64,000 bases of DNA. It comes from QZLE01 sp033852135. Lineage in GTDB: Bacteria; Pseudomonadota; Gammaproteobacteria; QZLD01. Under the pieces are notes generated by a model that was given only the letters and a program-made list of their open reading frames with translations, did not search any database and was not told the origin of the DNA. The translations under genes and the position numbers were made by a program. Location of the stretch: assembly GCA_033852135.1 (NCBI GenBank), contig JAWSVB010000005.1:62001-126000 (forward strand), given 5' to 3'. Below are positions 9,498 through 18,287 of this stretch, one piece after another; positions within the stretch are counted from its first letter, which is position 1; every line of letters begins with the position of its first letter.

Positions 9498-9962
9498 CTA
9501 AAACGGTATATCATCATCAAAGTCTTGGTCAGCTGGAGCCTGCTGTGCTGGAGCAGCCATTGAACCTTGATTTTGCTGCCCTTGCCCCTGCTGCTGACCA
9601 CCACCAAAGTTAGCTGTGCCGCCTGCTCTTGAATCAAGCATCTGCATCTCACTACCAACAATTTCAGTTGTATATCTGTCGCTTCCTGACTTGTCTTGCC
9701 ATTTTCTGGTACGCAGACTCCCTTCTAGATAAACTTTGGAACCTTTCTTTAGATATTCACCTGCAATTTCAGCCAAGCGATTAAAAAACACCACGTTATG
9801 CCACTCTGTTCTTTCTTGCTGCTGACCTGTCTGTTTATCTTTCCATGATTCTGATGTAGCAACGGTTACATTAGTAACTGCGCCGCCATTTGGCATATAT
9901 CTGGTTTCAGGATCTTTCCCTAAATTTCCGATAAGTATAACCTTATTAATACCCCTGGCCAT
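9498..9962 (-). CDS. ssb: Single-stranded DNA-binding protein
   Basis: A 154-aa SSB. The OB fold opens with MARGINKVILIGNLGKDPETRYMPNG, contains TEWHNVVFFNRLAEIAGEYL and VYLEGSLRTRKWQD, and is followed by a Gly/Gln-rich disordered linker (GGGQQQGQGQQNQG). It ends in the acidic tip DFDDDIPF that recruits replication and repair partners. It binds ssDNA as a tetramer in replication, repair and recombination. The length is close to the usual 150-180 residues. It is upstream of wzi on the same strand, with about 100 bases between, and is probably an independent unit. Confidence 0.97.
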   Translation of the reverse strand: MARGINKVILIGNLGKDPETRYMPNGGAVTNVTVATSESWKDKQTGQQQERTEWHNVVFFNRLAEIAGEYLKKGSKVYLEGSLRTRKWQDKSGSDRYTTEIVGSEMQMLDSRAGGTANFGGGQQQGQGQQNQGSMAAPAQQAPADQDFDDDIPF

Positions 9963-10078
9963 GCTTTGCTCCTATTTGTTGCTTTTACTGGTTATTGCTT
10001 TTACTGAATTATCTAAAAAAACTTGAATTTGTAACGCAATAATCTCAGATTATCACATAATATTCTAGCAATTGTTTT

Positions 10079-12484
10079 TCATCCTGTTAGCTTGGCTATT
10101 AACGCCCTTAAAGCTGCAGGTTTAACTGGCTTCGAAAGGAAAAAACAATCTCGCTCTTGCACTATATTTTTTAAATCTTGAGAGGTATTTGCGGTTAAAA
10201 TTATTGAGGGAATTTTATCCCCATAGTGGTCTCTAACCTGATCGATCACCATAAGGCCAGTTTGCTCATTATCTAACTGATAATCTGCGATAATTAAATC
10301 TGGTTTCTGCTCATTGCTTTTTACCATCTGCAGTGCTTGATCCAGAGTCCGAACCAAAACCGCACTACACCCCCAGCTTTGCAATAATGCTTCGATACCC
10401 TTTAGGGAGTCTTGTTCATTATCTATACATAAAAAATTCAATCCGGAAATATCACCAACCCTATCCCTTTGCACACTTCTTTGTTCTATCTCTTTTTCAG
10501 TATTTTTAGAGTTAGTATCTTTAAAAATAGGAACATTAACCGAAAAAACTGATCCTTTACCTTCCCAGGTTCGAAGAGAAATTCTGTGCTGTAAGATTTT
10601 GGCCATTCTATCCACAATAGCCAAACCAAGACCAAAGCAACGTTCACCATAAAGATCATGGTTTTCTAAACGCAGAAACTCCTCAAAAATCTTTTCCTGC
10701 TTATCCTTTGCTATACCGGGCCCCGTATCCCAAACCTCTATACAAAGATGATCTTTTTGCCTTCTGCAACCTAGAACAACCTTTCCCTCTCGAGTATAGC
10801 GCATGGCGTTAGTTAAAAAGTTCTGAATAATCCTGCGTAACATAACTCTATCAGTAAGAACAACAGCTGAAGATGGAACAACCTTAAGTTTGATCCCCCT
10901 CTCTTCTGCTAAAGCAGCTATCTGCACCCCAAGCTCTATAAAAATATCACTTACTTTTACATCTTTAACATTTGGGGTAATCGATCCAGATTCAAGCTTA
11001 CTAATATCGAGTATCTCCTGCAGCATCGCCTCTGCACTACCTAAGGATCTTTGAATGTTGTATACCATCTCCTCTTGCTTGTTATCAGTAATTTTACTGG
11101 CTAACGCAGAAGCGAATAACCGCGCAGCATGGAGTGGTTGAGAAAGGTCATGGCTTGTAGCTGCAACAAATCTTGTTTTACTGCTATTCGCTTTCTCTGC
11201 ATCATCTTTTGCGACTTGCAAATCTTTGGTTCTGGAATTTATTTTGGTAATCATGCTATTAAAAGACTGGGCCAAAATACCAAGCTCATCCTTACGCTCA
11301 CTAACATCACAACTGACAGTCAAATCACCATTTTTTGCCTTTAATGCCAAAGATGAAAGTTGGTTAATAGGACCTAAGATTCGCTGCAAAAAGAGGATTG
11401 CAACAATATTCAGTAATAAAAAAAGCGCTATGGTTATCCAAAATATCTGAGAGCGTAATGTATTCACACTGGTATTAAGTTCATCCTCGCCCACACTAAA
11501 GACCAAATACCAATCAAAACCTTTAAAAAACCTAACTCTAGCTAAATATTTCCCCCCAATTGAAACTGCCCCATCTAAATTATTTTCATAATATTCTACA
11601 ACGTCACCAGTTTCAGCCGCTTTGATAAAATGCTCTCCAAGCAGCTCTCCACTTTGAGAATCAAAAACCGAATCAATTTTGGTACCCTCTTGCTCTTTAT
11701 CTGGATGTATTACAATATTTAAGTCGCTATCAAATAAAAACACTGCTCCCATTTGGTTATGACTTATAAAATTCATTACCTCCCTTAACTCTGCAACTAT
11801 CTTACCTTCACGCTGTGACACCTCTGTCTCAATCTCATCAATATTTACGTCCAAACCAACAACCCAGCCCCACAAAGGAAAGCGCTGAAAATAGGATAGC
11901 CTATGAGTCTGTTCACTCGTATCATCAACAGAGACCCAATAGGTGAAGTAACCACTGCCACCTTTGTTAAGCTCTTTATGCATTGAGGCATAAATTTGAT
12001 TGTCATAAACATCTGTTATAGTTGCGCTATCTTTACCAATAAAGCTTTTTTCTGAGTGTGTAACGACTCGCATATCCTTATCAAGCATCCAAATCAACTT
12101 ATGTGCATTCGAATCTGACTCTGAAAGATATTGTTTCAACTTGAGTTTTATTTTATGTTCGGGCACACCTTGCTTCTTATAGTGATCTGCCAAACCCAGC
12201 ATCATTTGTTGCTGCGCAGTCACCAAAGATTTTAACTGCCGTTTATGCGATAAAATAGCTGACTTCCAATAACCCTCTATTGAAAGTGATTCAGCCCTTA
12301 CAATTGCATCAACATTATTTAAAATGGTATCGGCCGCGCTCTCTTCAAGGGAAAGCACTGTATCTCGCACAATCGGCGCTATTAGAAAATATGAGGCAAG
12401 TGCAAAAGATAGCACTATAAGTTGCGTAGATATTAGCAGGCGCCTAAACAACGCCGACCTAAACATGCCAAGAAACCTCTTCAT
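10079..12484 (-). CDS. Hybrid sensor histidine kinase (Cache-HAMP-HisKA-HATPase-REC)
   Basis: An 801-aa membrane kinase. Order of parts: TM1 about residues 15-38; a periplasmic double-Cache-like sensor (about 45-340; blocks such as GSGYFTYWVS and RFPLWGWVVGLDVN are typical); TM2 about 342-365; HAMP (LGPINQLSSLALKAKNGDL); HisKA with the phospho-accepting His in AATSHDLSQPLHAARLF (about residue 445); HATPase with N box NFLTNAMRYTREG, G1 box DTGPGIAK and G2 box GLGLAIVDR; and a C-terminal receiver with the phospho-Asp in LIIADYQLDNEQTG. The SHDLSQPLHAARLF form is that of the kinases paired with LuxR-type regulators in quinoprotein alcohol-oxidation circuits. Its partner is probably the regulator ending 4 bases upstream. 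The ligand is unknown. Confidence 0.9.
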   Translation of the reverse strand: MKRFLGMFRSALFRRLLISTQLIVLSFALASYFLIAPIVRDTVLSLEESAADTILNNVDAIVRAESLSIEGYWKSAILSHKRQLKSLVTAQQQMMLGLADHYKKQGVPEHKIKLKLKQYLSESDSNAHKLIWMLDKDMRVVTHSEKSFIGKDSATITDVYDNQIYASMHKELNKGGSGYFTYWVSVDDTSEQTHRLSYFQRFPLWGWVVGLDVNIDEIETEVSQREGKIVAELREVMNFISHNQMGAVFLFDSDLNIVIHPDKEQEGTKIDSVFDSQSGELLGEHFIKAAETGDVVEYYENNLDGAVSIGGKYLARVRFFKGFDWYLVFSVGEDELNTSVNTLRSQIFWITIALFLLLNIVAILFLQRILGPINQLSSLALKAKNGDLTVSCDVSERKDELGILAQSFNSMITKINSRTKDLQVAKDDAEKANSSKTRFVAATSHDLSQPLHAARLFASALASKITDNKQEEMVYNIQRSLGSAEAMLQEILDISKLESGSITPNVKDVKVSDIFIELGVQIAALAEERGIKLKVVPSSAVVLTDRVMLRRIIQNFLTNAMRYTREGKVVLGCRRQKDHLCIEVWDTGPGIAKDKQEKIFEEFLRLENHDLYGERCFGLGLAIVDRMAKILQHRISLRTWEGKGSVFSVNVPIFKDTNSKNTEKEIEQRSVQRDRVGDISGLNFLCIDNEQDSLKGIEALLQSWGCSAVLVRTLDQALQMVKSNEQKPDLIIADYQLDNEQTGLMVIDQVRDHYGDKIPSIILTANTSQDLKNIVQERDCFFLSKPVKPAALRALIAKLTG

Positions 12485-12488
12485 TTAT

Positions 12489-13139
12489 CTACCCAAGGTT
12501 ATCAGCAATATCCAAGCTTTTAAGAGCAATTACCGCTTGAGTTCTACTTGAGACATTAAGTTTATTTAGTATTGCTGTAACATGAGCCTTAACCGTAGCT
12601 TCAGACACCTCGATTTGTGCCGCTATCTGCTTATTCAGCATCCCCTCTGCCATATACGTCAACACTGTAAATTGCTTAGGAGTTAAGCTGCCGAGGCACG
12701 ATGTGAAATCATTATTTACAGAGGCCGCAGTTTTAACAGCATCAACCATATCATCAGGAAGATAGAGTCCACCACTAGCCACACACCCTAAAGCAGACGC
12801 AATATCAAGCAAAGATGATGACTTTGGAATGAAACCTGACGCTCCATAATCAATGGCTTGGCGTACAGTAACAATATCCTCAGTACCTGAAATTATAACA
12901 ACTGGAATTTGAGGAAATTGTGCTCGCAAGTAGATCAAACCGGAGAAACCATGCACCCCTGGCATACAAAGGTCTAACAATACTAAGTCGCAATCACCAA
13001 TTTTAGTAACACAATCCTGTAAGGTAATGAAGGAATCAACCTCAATAACTTCGCAACCTTCAAATTCCATTGAAACGCCATGCACCAACGCCGAACGAAA
13101 TAACGGATGGTCATCAGCTATTATTATTTTTTTAATCAT
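12489..13139 (-). CDS. LuxR/NarL-family response regulator
   Basis: A 216-aa regulator. The receiver opens with KKIIIADDHPLFRSAL, with acceptor Asp in LLDLCMPGVHG and the signalling Thr/Lys in VVIISGTED and GFIPKSS. The C-terminal HTH of the LuxR type reads LTPKQFTVLTYMAEGMLNKQIA then SEATVKAHVTAILNKLNVSSR. The start at 13139 is chosen because REC domains begin just before the KIIIADDHP strand; a longer reading to 13262 adds unmatched residues. It lies upstream of, and 4 bases from, the hybrid kinase, so the two form a two-component operon. Target genes are not evident; the divergent gene at 13628 is one possibility. Confidence 0.92.
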   Translation of the reverse strand: MIKKIIIADDHPLFRSALVHGVSMEFEGCEVIEVDSFITLQDCVTKIGDCDLVLLDLCMPGVHGFSGLIYLRAQFPQIPVVIISGTEDIVTVRQAIDYGASGFIPKSSSLLDIASALGCVASGGLYLPDDMVDAVKTAASVNNDFTSCLGSLTPKQFTVLTYMAEGMLNKQIAAQIEVSEATVKAHVTAILNKLNVSSRTQAVIALKSLDIADNLG

Positions 13140-13627
13140 TCTTTTGTGCTGCTCTAATTTAAACCGACAATGTATTATTTTTATTGGAAAATAAATATTA
13201 ACATGCTGCTTTCCACTTAGATATAACCATCCGATATAAATATTTGTTATACCACTAATCAATCGTACACTCGCCTATCCAAAGCGCCTCCATTAAATCA
13301 AGACCTTCACCCAAACTAGGCGCAAAAACTAGCCGCTCAGACTTTGATTAACAAATGCAGTCAAATAATCATTAAAGGTTGGGGATATATATAAATAGAT
13401 TTTATCAGCATTTTTATTATCTACTAAAAGAACAAATATATAACCCAATTTTTTCAAAAGGTTATGACGTATAAACCTTTAGCGCTAAACATTAAAAGAC
13501 GATACCAATACCCACCCTAGAAAATATGCTCTACTGTTTTGTTTGACAATCTCTAGCCGTGAAAGAATAATCTGTATATAAGGCGAAATATAAATAGGAA
13601 GCTCGCCAACATATTAAGGAGATAAAT
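13140..13627. other. Intergenic region between two divergent genes
   Basis: This 488-bp AT-rich stretch separates the minus-strand regulator from the plus-strand gene at 13628. No convincing ORF or RNA gene is seen. It must contain both promoters; only the rightward one is recognisable (13543-13571). Confidence 0.6.
13543..13571 (+). promoter_or_regulatory. Sigma70-type promoter for the gene at 13628
   Basis: A perfect -35 TTGACA (13543-13548) and a -10 AATAAT (13566-13571) are separated by 17 bases. A start near 13578 would give a leader of about 50 bases ending in a good AAGGAG ribosome site before the ATG at 13628. Confidence 0.6.
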
Positions 13628-14254
13628 ATGCCGAATGCTGCGGAACGGATGAAGTTATTAGCGCAGGACTTTTTTTCAAAGAACGACTTAGGCTCTGAGC
13701 AAGAAACCCGCATCTCGCTATTTATTCAGGCGATAAAAACTACCAACGCTTCAATCTTAGCAAAAATTGAGTTCCAGCCATTTGACTGGGAACCATATAA
13801 AAGCCTACATAAGCAATATTTTAAAGAAGTTGAACTATCAACACTGCTCAATAAAGCAACAAATTGGTCAACAAATCCGTTTGTATATATGGAAGCCACT
13901 CAGCTCAACCTCAAGATGTGGAAAATGGCTGAAATAAATCAATATATGCAACGTGCATTCAGTGTAGATGAAGTTTTTTACTCCTACCTCGCTCTTAGTC
14001 ATGCTTTCATGGCGGAGGTCAGAATACTCCCGGTTCTTCCACATACATTAGCACTGAACACTCCATTTCTTTCTGCTATACAAGAAATTGAAGAGGAAAA
14101 TGGTCGCCAAATTCAAGCACAAATAAGGATGCTTAAAGCTATAGACCTTCCTCTTTCTGCCAAAGAGAAAGAAAATATAATCTCGAAACAACAAGCTGTT
14201 GTGCAAAGCTGCTTCTGCGACTTACTTTCTGCAACTTGTAAAATTCCAGAATAA
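13628..14254 (+). CDS. Hypothetical helical protein, 208 aa
   Basis: I do not recognise the family. The start is secure: ATG with AAGGAG at the right distance and a clear promoter upstream. The protein is predicted mainly alpha-helical, without signal peptide or membrane segment, and with two notable stretches: an aromatic-rich part near residues 48-75 (FQPFDWEPYKSLHKQYF) and a histidine/glutamate-containing helix near 125-135 (SHAFMAEVRIL). It is followed after 53 bases by the alpha/beta hydrolase on the same strand, so the two may be co-transcribed. Given that hydrolase's lysine-rich tail and a phasin elsewhere in the window, a link to storage-polymer granules is possible but is only a guess. 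Confidence 0.7.
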   Translation: MPNAAERMKLLAQDFFSKNDLGSEQETRISLFIQAIKTTNASILAKIEFQPFDWEPYKSLHKQYFKEVELSTLLNKATNWSTNPFVYMEATQLNLKMWKMAEINQYMQRAFSVDEVFYSYLALSHAFMAEVRILPVLPHTLALNTPFLSAIQEIEEENGRQIQAQIRMLKAIDLPLSAKEKENIISKQQAVVQSCFCDLLSATCKIPE

Positions 14255-14307
14255 AATAAATTTTATAATAACAAGCCTCAATTAAGGCATCGCTACAAGG
14301 ACATAAA

Positions 14308-15441
14308 ATGCCAATTTTTAATTATGGTTCTCATGAAGTTTTCTACCAAACCTACGGTGAGACTGATGCTCCAGTAATCGCATTTATTAATGGTTTATCT
14401 ATGCGTACATTGCATTGGATGCCAATGATTGAAAACCTTTGCTCAAGTGGCTTTAGAGTTTTAGTGTATGACATGCTTGGTCAAGGGTCATCCTCAAAAC
14501 CTGTTCTTGATATGAACTTTGATAATAATGCTGAAGTTTTGTCGCTAATTCTTGATGAGATCAAATGCGACGGTGCATATGTTTCTGGCATATCTTACGG
14601 TGGCGTTGTGGCGATGATGTTCGGCTACTTGTACCCTGATAAAAGTAAGGGGATTATCCCCATAAGTACCTTTACAGAGATGGATGGCCAATTCAAATTC
14701 CATTCATACAATTTGCATCGCGGCCTTACCCAGATTGGATTCGGCTTTTATTTAGACCAGCTTCTACCCCTTAATTTTACCAGTGGCTGGATCGAAGAGC
14801 ATAGCAATGTAATCGACTTCACTAAAAGAATTGCTATCGCGGACATGGAAGTTTATGGCATCCAAAATGTTATGGAGCAGTTAGCTGATTTCACCTCAAT
14901 CACTGATGAGATAGCCAAGATTAAATGCCCTACATTAATCATGAATGGAGAGTTTGATAGCTTTACCCCTCGACACTTGCATGAGATTATCCGCCAACAA
15001 ATTAAAAATTCTCGCCTGATGCTTGTTCCAAAAGTGGCGCATGCAATGACGATTGAGATCCCTGACCTTTGTTGCCAAATTATAGCCAACTTTATTGAAG
15101 AGGTTGAAGCTGGGACATGGACTGGGGACCAAACCACATGGATTGCAAATGAAGAGCTTGGATCATATCCCGTTGCCATACCTTGCAAAGGTGATTATCT
15201 ACGCTATATCCCGATCGTGTTATCTAGGCAAAAGTACGAAGAAGAGAAAAAAGCTCTGTTACAAGAAGCTAATAAAACAACAACTCGAGTGATTGCCTCG
15301 AAAACAACTATAAAAAAAGATCCTGTGAAGCCGGCAGCTAAGAAAAAGTCAGCAGCAAAAAAAGCTCAGACTAAAAAACCATCATCACCAAAGAAAACCT
15401 CAAAAGTAAAAACAAAGAAAGAAGAGGGTGCTAGTAAGTAA
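14308..15441 (+). CDS. Alpha/beta hydrolase with lysine-rich histone-like tail
   Basis: A 377-aa protein of two parts. Residues 1-280 are an alpha/beta hydrolase with oxyanion region FINGLSMRT, nucleophile Ser96 in GISYGGV, acid Asp near 217 in NGEFDSF and His near 245 in VAHAMT. After a linker, residues about 310-377 are a Lys/Ala/Pro/Ser tail (KPAAKKKSAAKKAQTKK and similar), like the C-terminal tails of AlgP and the phasin PhaF, which bind DNA non-specifically. I know of no standard hydrolase family with such a tail. It has a good AAGGACA site before the ATG and shares a bidirectional terminator with the convergent FabH-like gene. A role in PHA or lipid metabolism tied to the nucleoid is inference only. 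Confidence 0.8.
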   Translation: MPIFNYGSHEVFYQTYGETDAPVIAFINGLSMRTLHWMPMIENLCSSGFRVLVYDMLGQGSSSKPVLDMNFDNNAEVLSLILDEIKCDGAYVSGISYGGVVAMMFGYLYPDKSKGIIPISTFTEMDGQFKFHSYNLHRGLTQIGFGFYLDQLLPLNFTSGWIEEHSNVIDFTKRIAIADMEVYGIQNVMEQLADFTSITDEIAKIKCPTLIMNGEFDSFTPRHLHEIIRQQIKNSRLMLVPKVAHAMTIEIPDLCCQIIANFIEEVEAGTWTGDQTTWIANEELGSYPVAIPCKGDYLRYIPIVLSRQKYEEEKKALLQEANKTTTRVIASKTTIKKDPVKPAAKKKSAAKKAQTKKPSSPKKTSKVKTKKEEGASK

Positions 15442-15473
15442 CTCCACTATATCCCCCCAATATTCACTCTTAT

Positions 15474-15502
15474 AAAAAAAGGGAGCTTAAAGCTCCCTTT
15501 TC
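15474..15502. terminator. Bidirectional terminator between convergent genes
   Basis: GGGAGCT-TAA-AGCTCCC (15481-15497) is flanked by seven A on the left and four T on the right, so it can end transcripts from both the hydrolase gene (+) and the FabH-like gene (-), which is 20 bases further on. Confidence 0.85.
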
Positions 15503-15522
15503 ATTACCGTAAAAAACGATAA

Positions 15523-16536
15523 TTATTTTTTCAGATCATGCGTGATTCTGAATGCAGTTGCTGCTTGGTTATAACCAACGCCAGATCCTACGAATAGAAC
15601 TAGATCGCCTTTCTTAACCTTACCTGCCTGAACAGCATCATCAAAACACATTGGAATACATGCAGAGCCAGTGTAGCCCCACTTGTCCATTACCATATGT
15701 GCTTTCTCTACAGGTATACCAACTTCGTTCATAACTTCACTAATAGTTGCACCATTAACCTGAGTAAAGATCACTTGATCAACATCATCCATCGAGAAAC
15801 CGTCTGCTGCTGCAAGGTCTCTGATTAGTTTTGGCCAACCAACTAGGTTGATCTCAGCTGGATAATCTTCACAAACTTTAACGGTTGTTCTTCCTGCTTC
15901 AACACTCTCAATTGATGCTGGTTCTGCTGTACCACCTGAGAAGATACCCCAAGCTTTGTAGTAAGAACCATCAGCAAGCATAGATGTTCCTACATAACCA
16001 GTTTCTGTACCAGCTTCAAGAACTGCAGCACCCGCACCGTCACCATAGAAAAATACCATTGGATCTGTTGGGTCTGCTAGTTTACGCATCATGTATACGC
16101 TTACTACAAGAACAGTGTTTATGTTCGAGTTAGCAGAAATAAGGCCTGCAGCAGTTGCAAGACCTGTTGGGAAAGTTGAACATGCGCAAGCAATATCAAA
16201 TGTTCCAGCATTAGATGCGCCAAGCTTTTTCTGTAGCACAACAGATGTTGCAGGTGTTAGATAATCAGGAGAATCCGTTCCCAAAATGATTAAATCAATA
16301 TCTTCCGGCTTCTTGCCAGCTCTTTCCAGTGCTTGTTGACATGCAGGTAGAGCAAGATCTGAAGTAGCCCAATCGTCTGGGGCATACCAACGGGTGTTGA
16401 TTCCAGTTCTTTCTTGGAATTTGCCAACGATCTCTGGCTTTCCAAGCTCAGTAAATCTTTCATTTAGAACTGAATTTGGTACTTCATTTTCTGGCACGTA
16501 ACAGCCAGTAGAAACGATATTCGCTATGCGAGTCAT
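15523..16536 (-). CDS. 3-oxoacyl-ACP synthase III (FabH)-like protein lacking His and Asn of the triad
   Basis: A 337-aa thiolase-fold protein aligning along its whole length with FabH. The nucleophile Cys119 is kept (FDIACACSTF). The normal catalytic His block HQAN is TQVN here (Thr258) and the GNTSAAS block is GYTGSAC (Tyr288 in place of Asn). Other conserved parts are intact: ERTGI near residue 42, FFYGDGAGAAVLE, and the C-terminal GSGVGYNQAATAFRI in place of GGGFTWG. Loss of both decarboxylation residues argues against ordinary malonyl-ACP condensation; acyl transfer or another Cys-only reaction is more likely. It is monocistronic, with a 183-bp upstream region, and convergent with the alpha/beta hydrolase gene. 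Fold certain, activity unknown. Confidence 0.85.
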   Translation of the reverse strand: MTRIANIVSTGCYVPENEVPNSVLNERFTELGKPEIVGKFQERTGINTRWYAPDDWATSDLALPACQQALERAGKKPEDIDLIILGTDSPDYLTPATSVVLQKKLGASNAGTFDIACACSTFPTGLATAAGLISANSNINTVLVVSVYMMRKLADPTDPMVFFYGDGAGAAVLEAGTETGYVGTSMLADGSYYKAWGIFSGGTAEPASIESVEAGRTTVKVCEDYPAEINLVGWPKLIRDLAAADGFSMDDVDQVIFTQVNGATISEVMNEVGIPVEKAHMVMDKWGYTGSACIPMCFDDAVQAGKVKKGDLVLFVGSGVGYNQAATAFRITHDLKK

Positions 16537-16719
16537 AACGCGAATCTCCTAAAAAAGTTATTCAAAGATTTAAAACGGAATAATAATAAAGCTAAAAAGT
16601 ATAAATTGGAAATAATATCCAATCTTTTTTTGGGCTTATGTGCTTACGAAAACTATGAATTTAAGTTTATATAGCAGATTACTGTACTATTCTTGTTGTG
16701 AAAATATTTTGGTTTTTAC

Positions 16720-17178
16720 CTACGCGTAATATTTTAGTAACATTTTTTCTATCTCTTCTAGGTTAGGAATTACTGCTGGTTCTCCGTTAGCTAAAACATG
16801 GGCAACTTCCGTTTTATTCAGCTTTTTATTCTCACCAAGAGGTTCTATGCTCTCTTCATAAACCGTTACCAGTCGTGGGATTTTTTGCGTAACTATGGCC
16901 ATGTACGGCATTTTATCTATGTTATTATGTGCTTTTAATACCGCAACTCTGGTGTTAATTGTTGGAGGTGGGATCTCCCCTCCAGTAAGTGCTTCGTATG
17001 AAAAAACTGGCACTATCTGTTCACGCCAATCAATAGTCCCAAGAAACCACTTAGGGACTTTTTTTCTCCCTTTCAACGGATGCGGATCTACACTTGAGGT
17101 GATTTCTGCTATTGCTGCATTTGGTATCAATAAGTTATCACTTTCAATCGGGACAAACAGGCTTCTAACCGTTTCCAT
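16720..17178 (-). CDS. chpC: CheW-like adaptor ChpC
   Basis: A 152-aa single CheW domain. CheW landmarks are LFVPIESDNLLIPNAAIAEI at the start, then WFLGTIDWREQIVPVFSYE, the usual I-x-W-R-x-x-x-V-P strand pair, and a final region with TEVAHVLANGEPAVIPNLEEI. CheW proteins tie receptors to the CheA-type kinase. It is the last gene of the pil-chp operon, 17 bases after chpB, which is where ChpC sits in Pseudomonas. It probably links extra receptors to ChpA. The intergenic region downstream contains no clear terminator. Confidence 0.8.
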   Translation of the reverse strand: METVRSLFVPIESDNLLIPNAAIAEITSSVDPHPLKGRKKVPKWFLGTIDWREQIVPVFSYEALTGGEIPPPTINTRVAVLKAHNNIDKMPYMAIVTQKIPRLVTVYEESIEPLGENKKLNKTEVAHVLANGEPAVIPNLEEIEKMLLKYYA

Positions 17179-17195
17179 TTTATTTCTCCATCATT

Positions 17196-18287
17196 TCAAG
17201 AGTTAACTACACCAGGTAGGTCACTCTTTTTTTCAATTCTATCAATACTATCAGATTCTATCTCTGCTACTTGCTCCAGCACGCCTAGCTCTATTATCAA
17301 TTTTTCACCCAGCTCTTCCGGTGTTCCTGTATAGGAAACATTACCTGTTTCCCTGGCACAATCTGGCATACTGGATATCGCACATGTCTCTGCATCTTGT
17401 GCCCAGGTTATCCCGCCATACTCTTGAATAGCTGCCGAACCAATTGAGCCATCATCCCCCATCCCACTGAAAATAATGGCGCCTGATTTCTCACCATAGC
17501 GTTGCGCAACCTCTTGCATCACAAAGTCTATACACGGTTTATAAAGGCTTTTTCTATTCTCCGCTATGATGGATATCGTACCATCCTGGTTTATTATCAA
17601 CCTCTGCTCAACTGGAGCAATTATCACCACGCCATCTTCAATCATGGTGCCATTCTCTGCGGTTACAACTTTTAGCTTTGTTGCCCTATTCAGCTGTGAG
17701 GCTAATAGATCAGCAAATCCATCACCGATATGTTGCGCCAAGATAAAGCACCCTTTTGGCACCTCTTGCAGCTGTTCTAAAAAGTCTTTAACAACGACAG
17801 GGCCACCAAGTGAGGCACCTAAAACCCATACAACCTGGTTAGCATCATCAGCTGGATGAGACCGGTGTTTATATTTTATCTGTTCACTATCTTGTTCCAG
17901 CTGTTGCTTTTTTAACTCTTTGTTTTGTTCATCTATTTCACTATTAATTGATTTAAATAGTTTTATAGCGATGCGCCTCCCCCATTTAGGGAAGTTACTC
18001 CATGTTTCTTGATCTGAAAATACTAAAGGGAGGGAGGTCTGCTCATATGCTGTATTTATAAACTCACTGTCTTTTTCACTGCTCTCATCAATATCTATAT
18101 ACAGAGCATCTATATCTTTATAGATAGTGTTTGCTTCGGTTTGACTCAGTAAGAATTGTTCTTGGCTCACGACAGACTCAACGGTCAACCCATTGATTTC
18201 GAACTCTTGCTGCAGCTCTTTGTAGGCACGATCTCCTGTACCTACGATTGCTATTCTGGGTATCCTAACATACTCACATATTCTCAT
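17196..18287 (-). CDS. chpB: Chemoreceptor methylesterase ChpB (CheB family)
   Basis: A 363-aa protein with an N-terminal receiver-like fold (residues 8-125) and a C-terminal CheB methylesterase domain (about 150-345). The catalytic parts are Ser in LGASLGGPVV, His in LAQHIGDGF and Asp in SGMGDDGS. It would remove methyl groups from PilJ glutamates, opposing PilK. The receiver-like half lacks the usual DD pair at its start (IAIVGTGDRAY), so it may not be a standard phospho-acceptor. The ATG lies 14 bases inside the end of chpA, implying coupled translation. The gene order matches the Pseudomonas chp cluster. Confidence 0.9.
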   Translation of the reverse strand: MRICEYVRIPRIAIVGTGDRAYKELQQEFEINGLTVESVVSQEQFLLSQTEANTIYKDIDALYIDIDESSEKDSEFINTAYEQTSLPLVFSDQETWSNFPKWGRRIAIKLFKSINSEIDEQNKELKKQQLEQDSEQIKYKHRSHPADDANQVVWVLGASLGGPVVVKDFLEQLQEVPKGCFILAQHIGDGFADLLASQLNRATKLKVVTAENGTMIEDGVVIIAPVEQRLIINQDGTISIIAENRKSLYKPCIDFVMQEVAQRYGEKSGAIIFSGMGDDGSIGSAAIQEYGGITWAQDAETCAISSMPDCARETGNVSYTGTPEELGEKLIIELGVLEQVAEIESDSIDRIEKKSDLPGVVNS

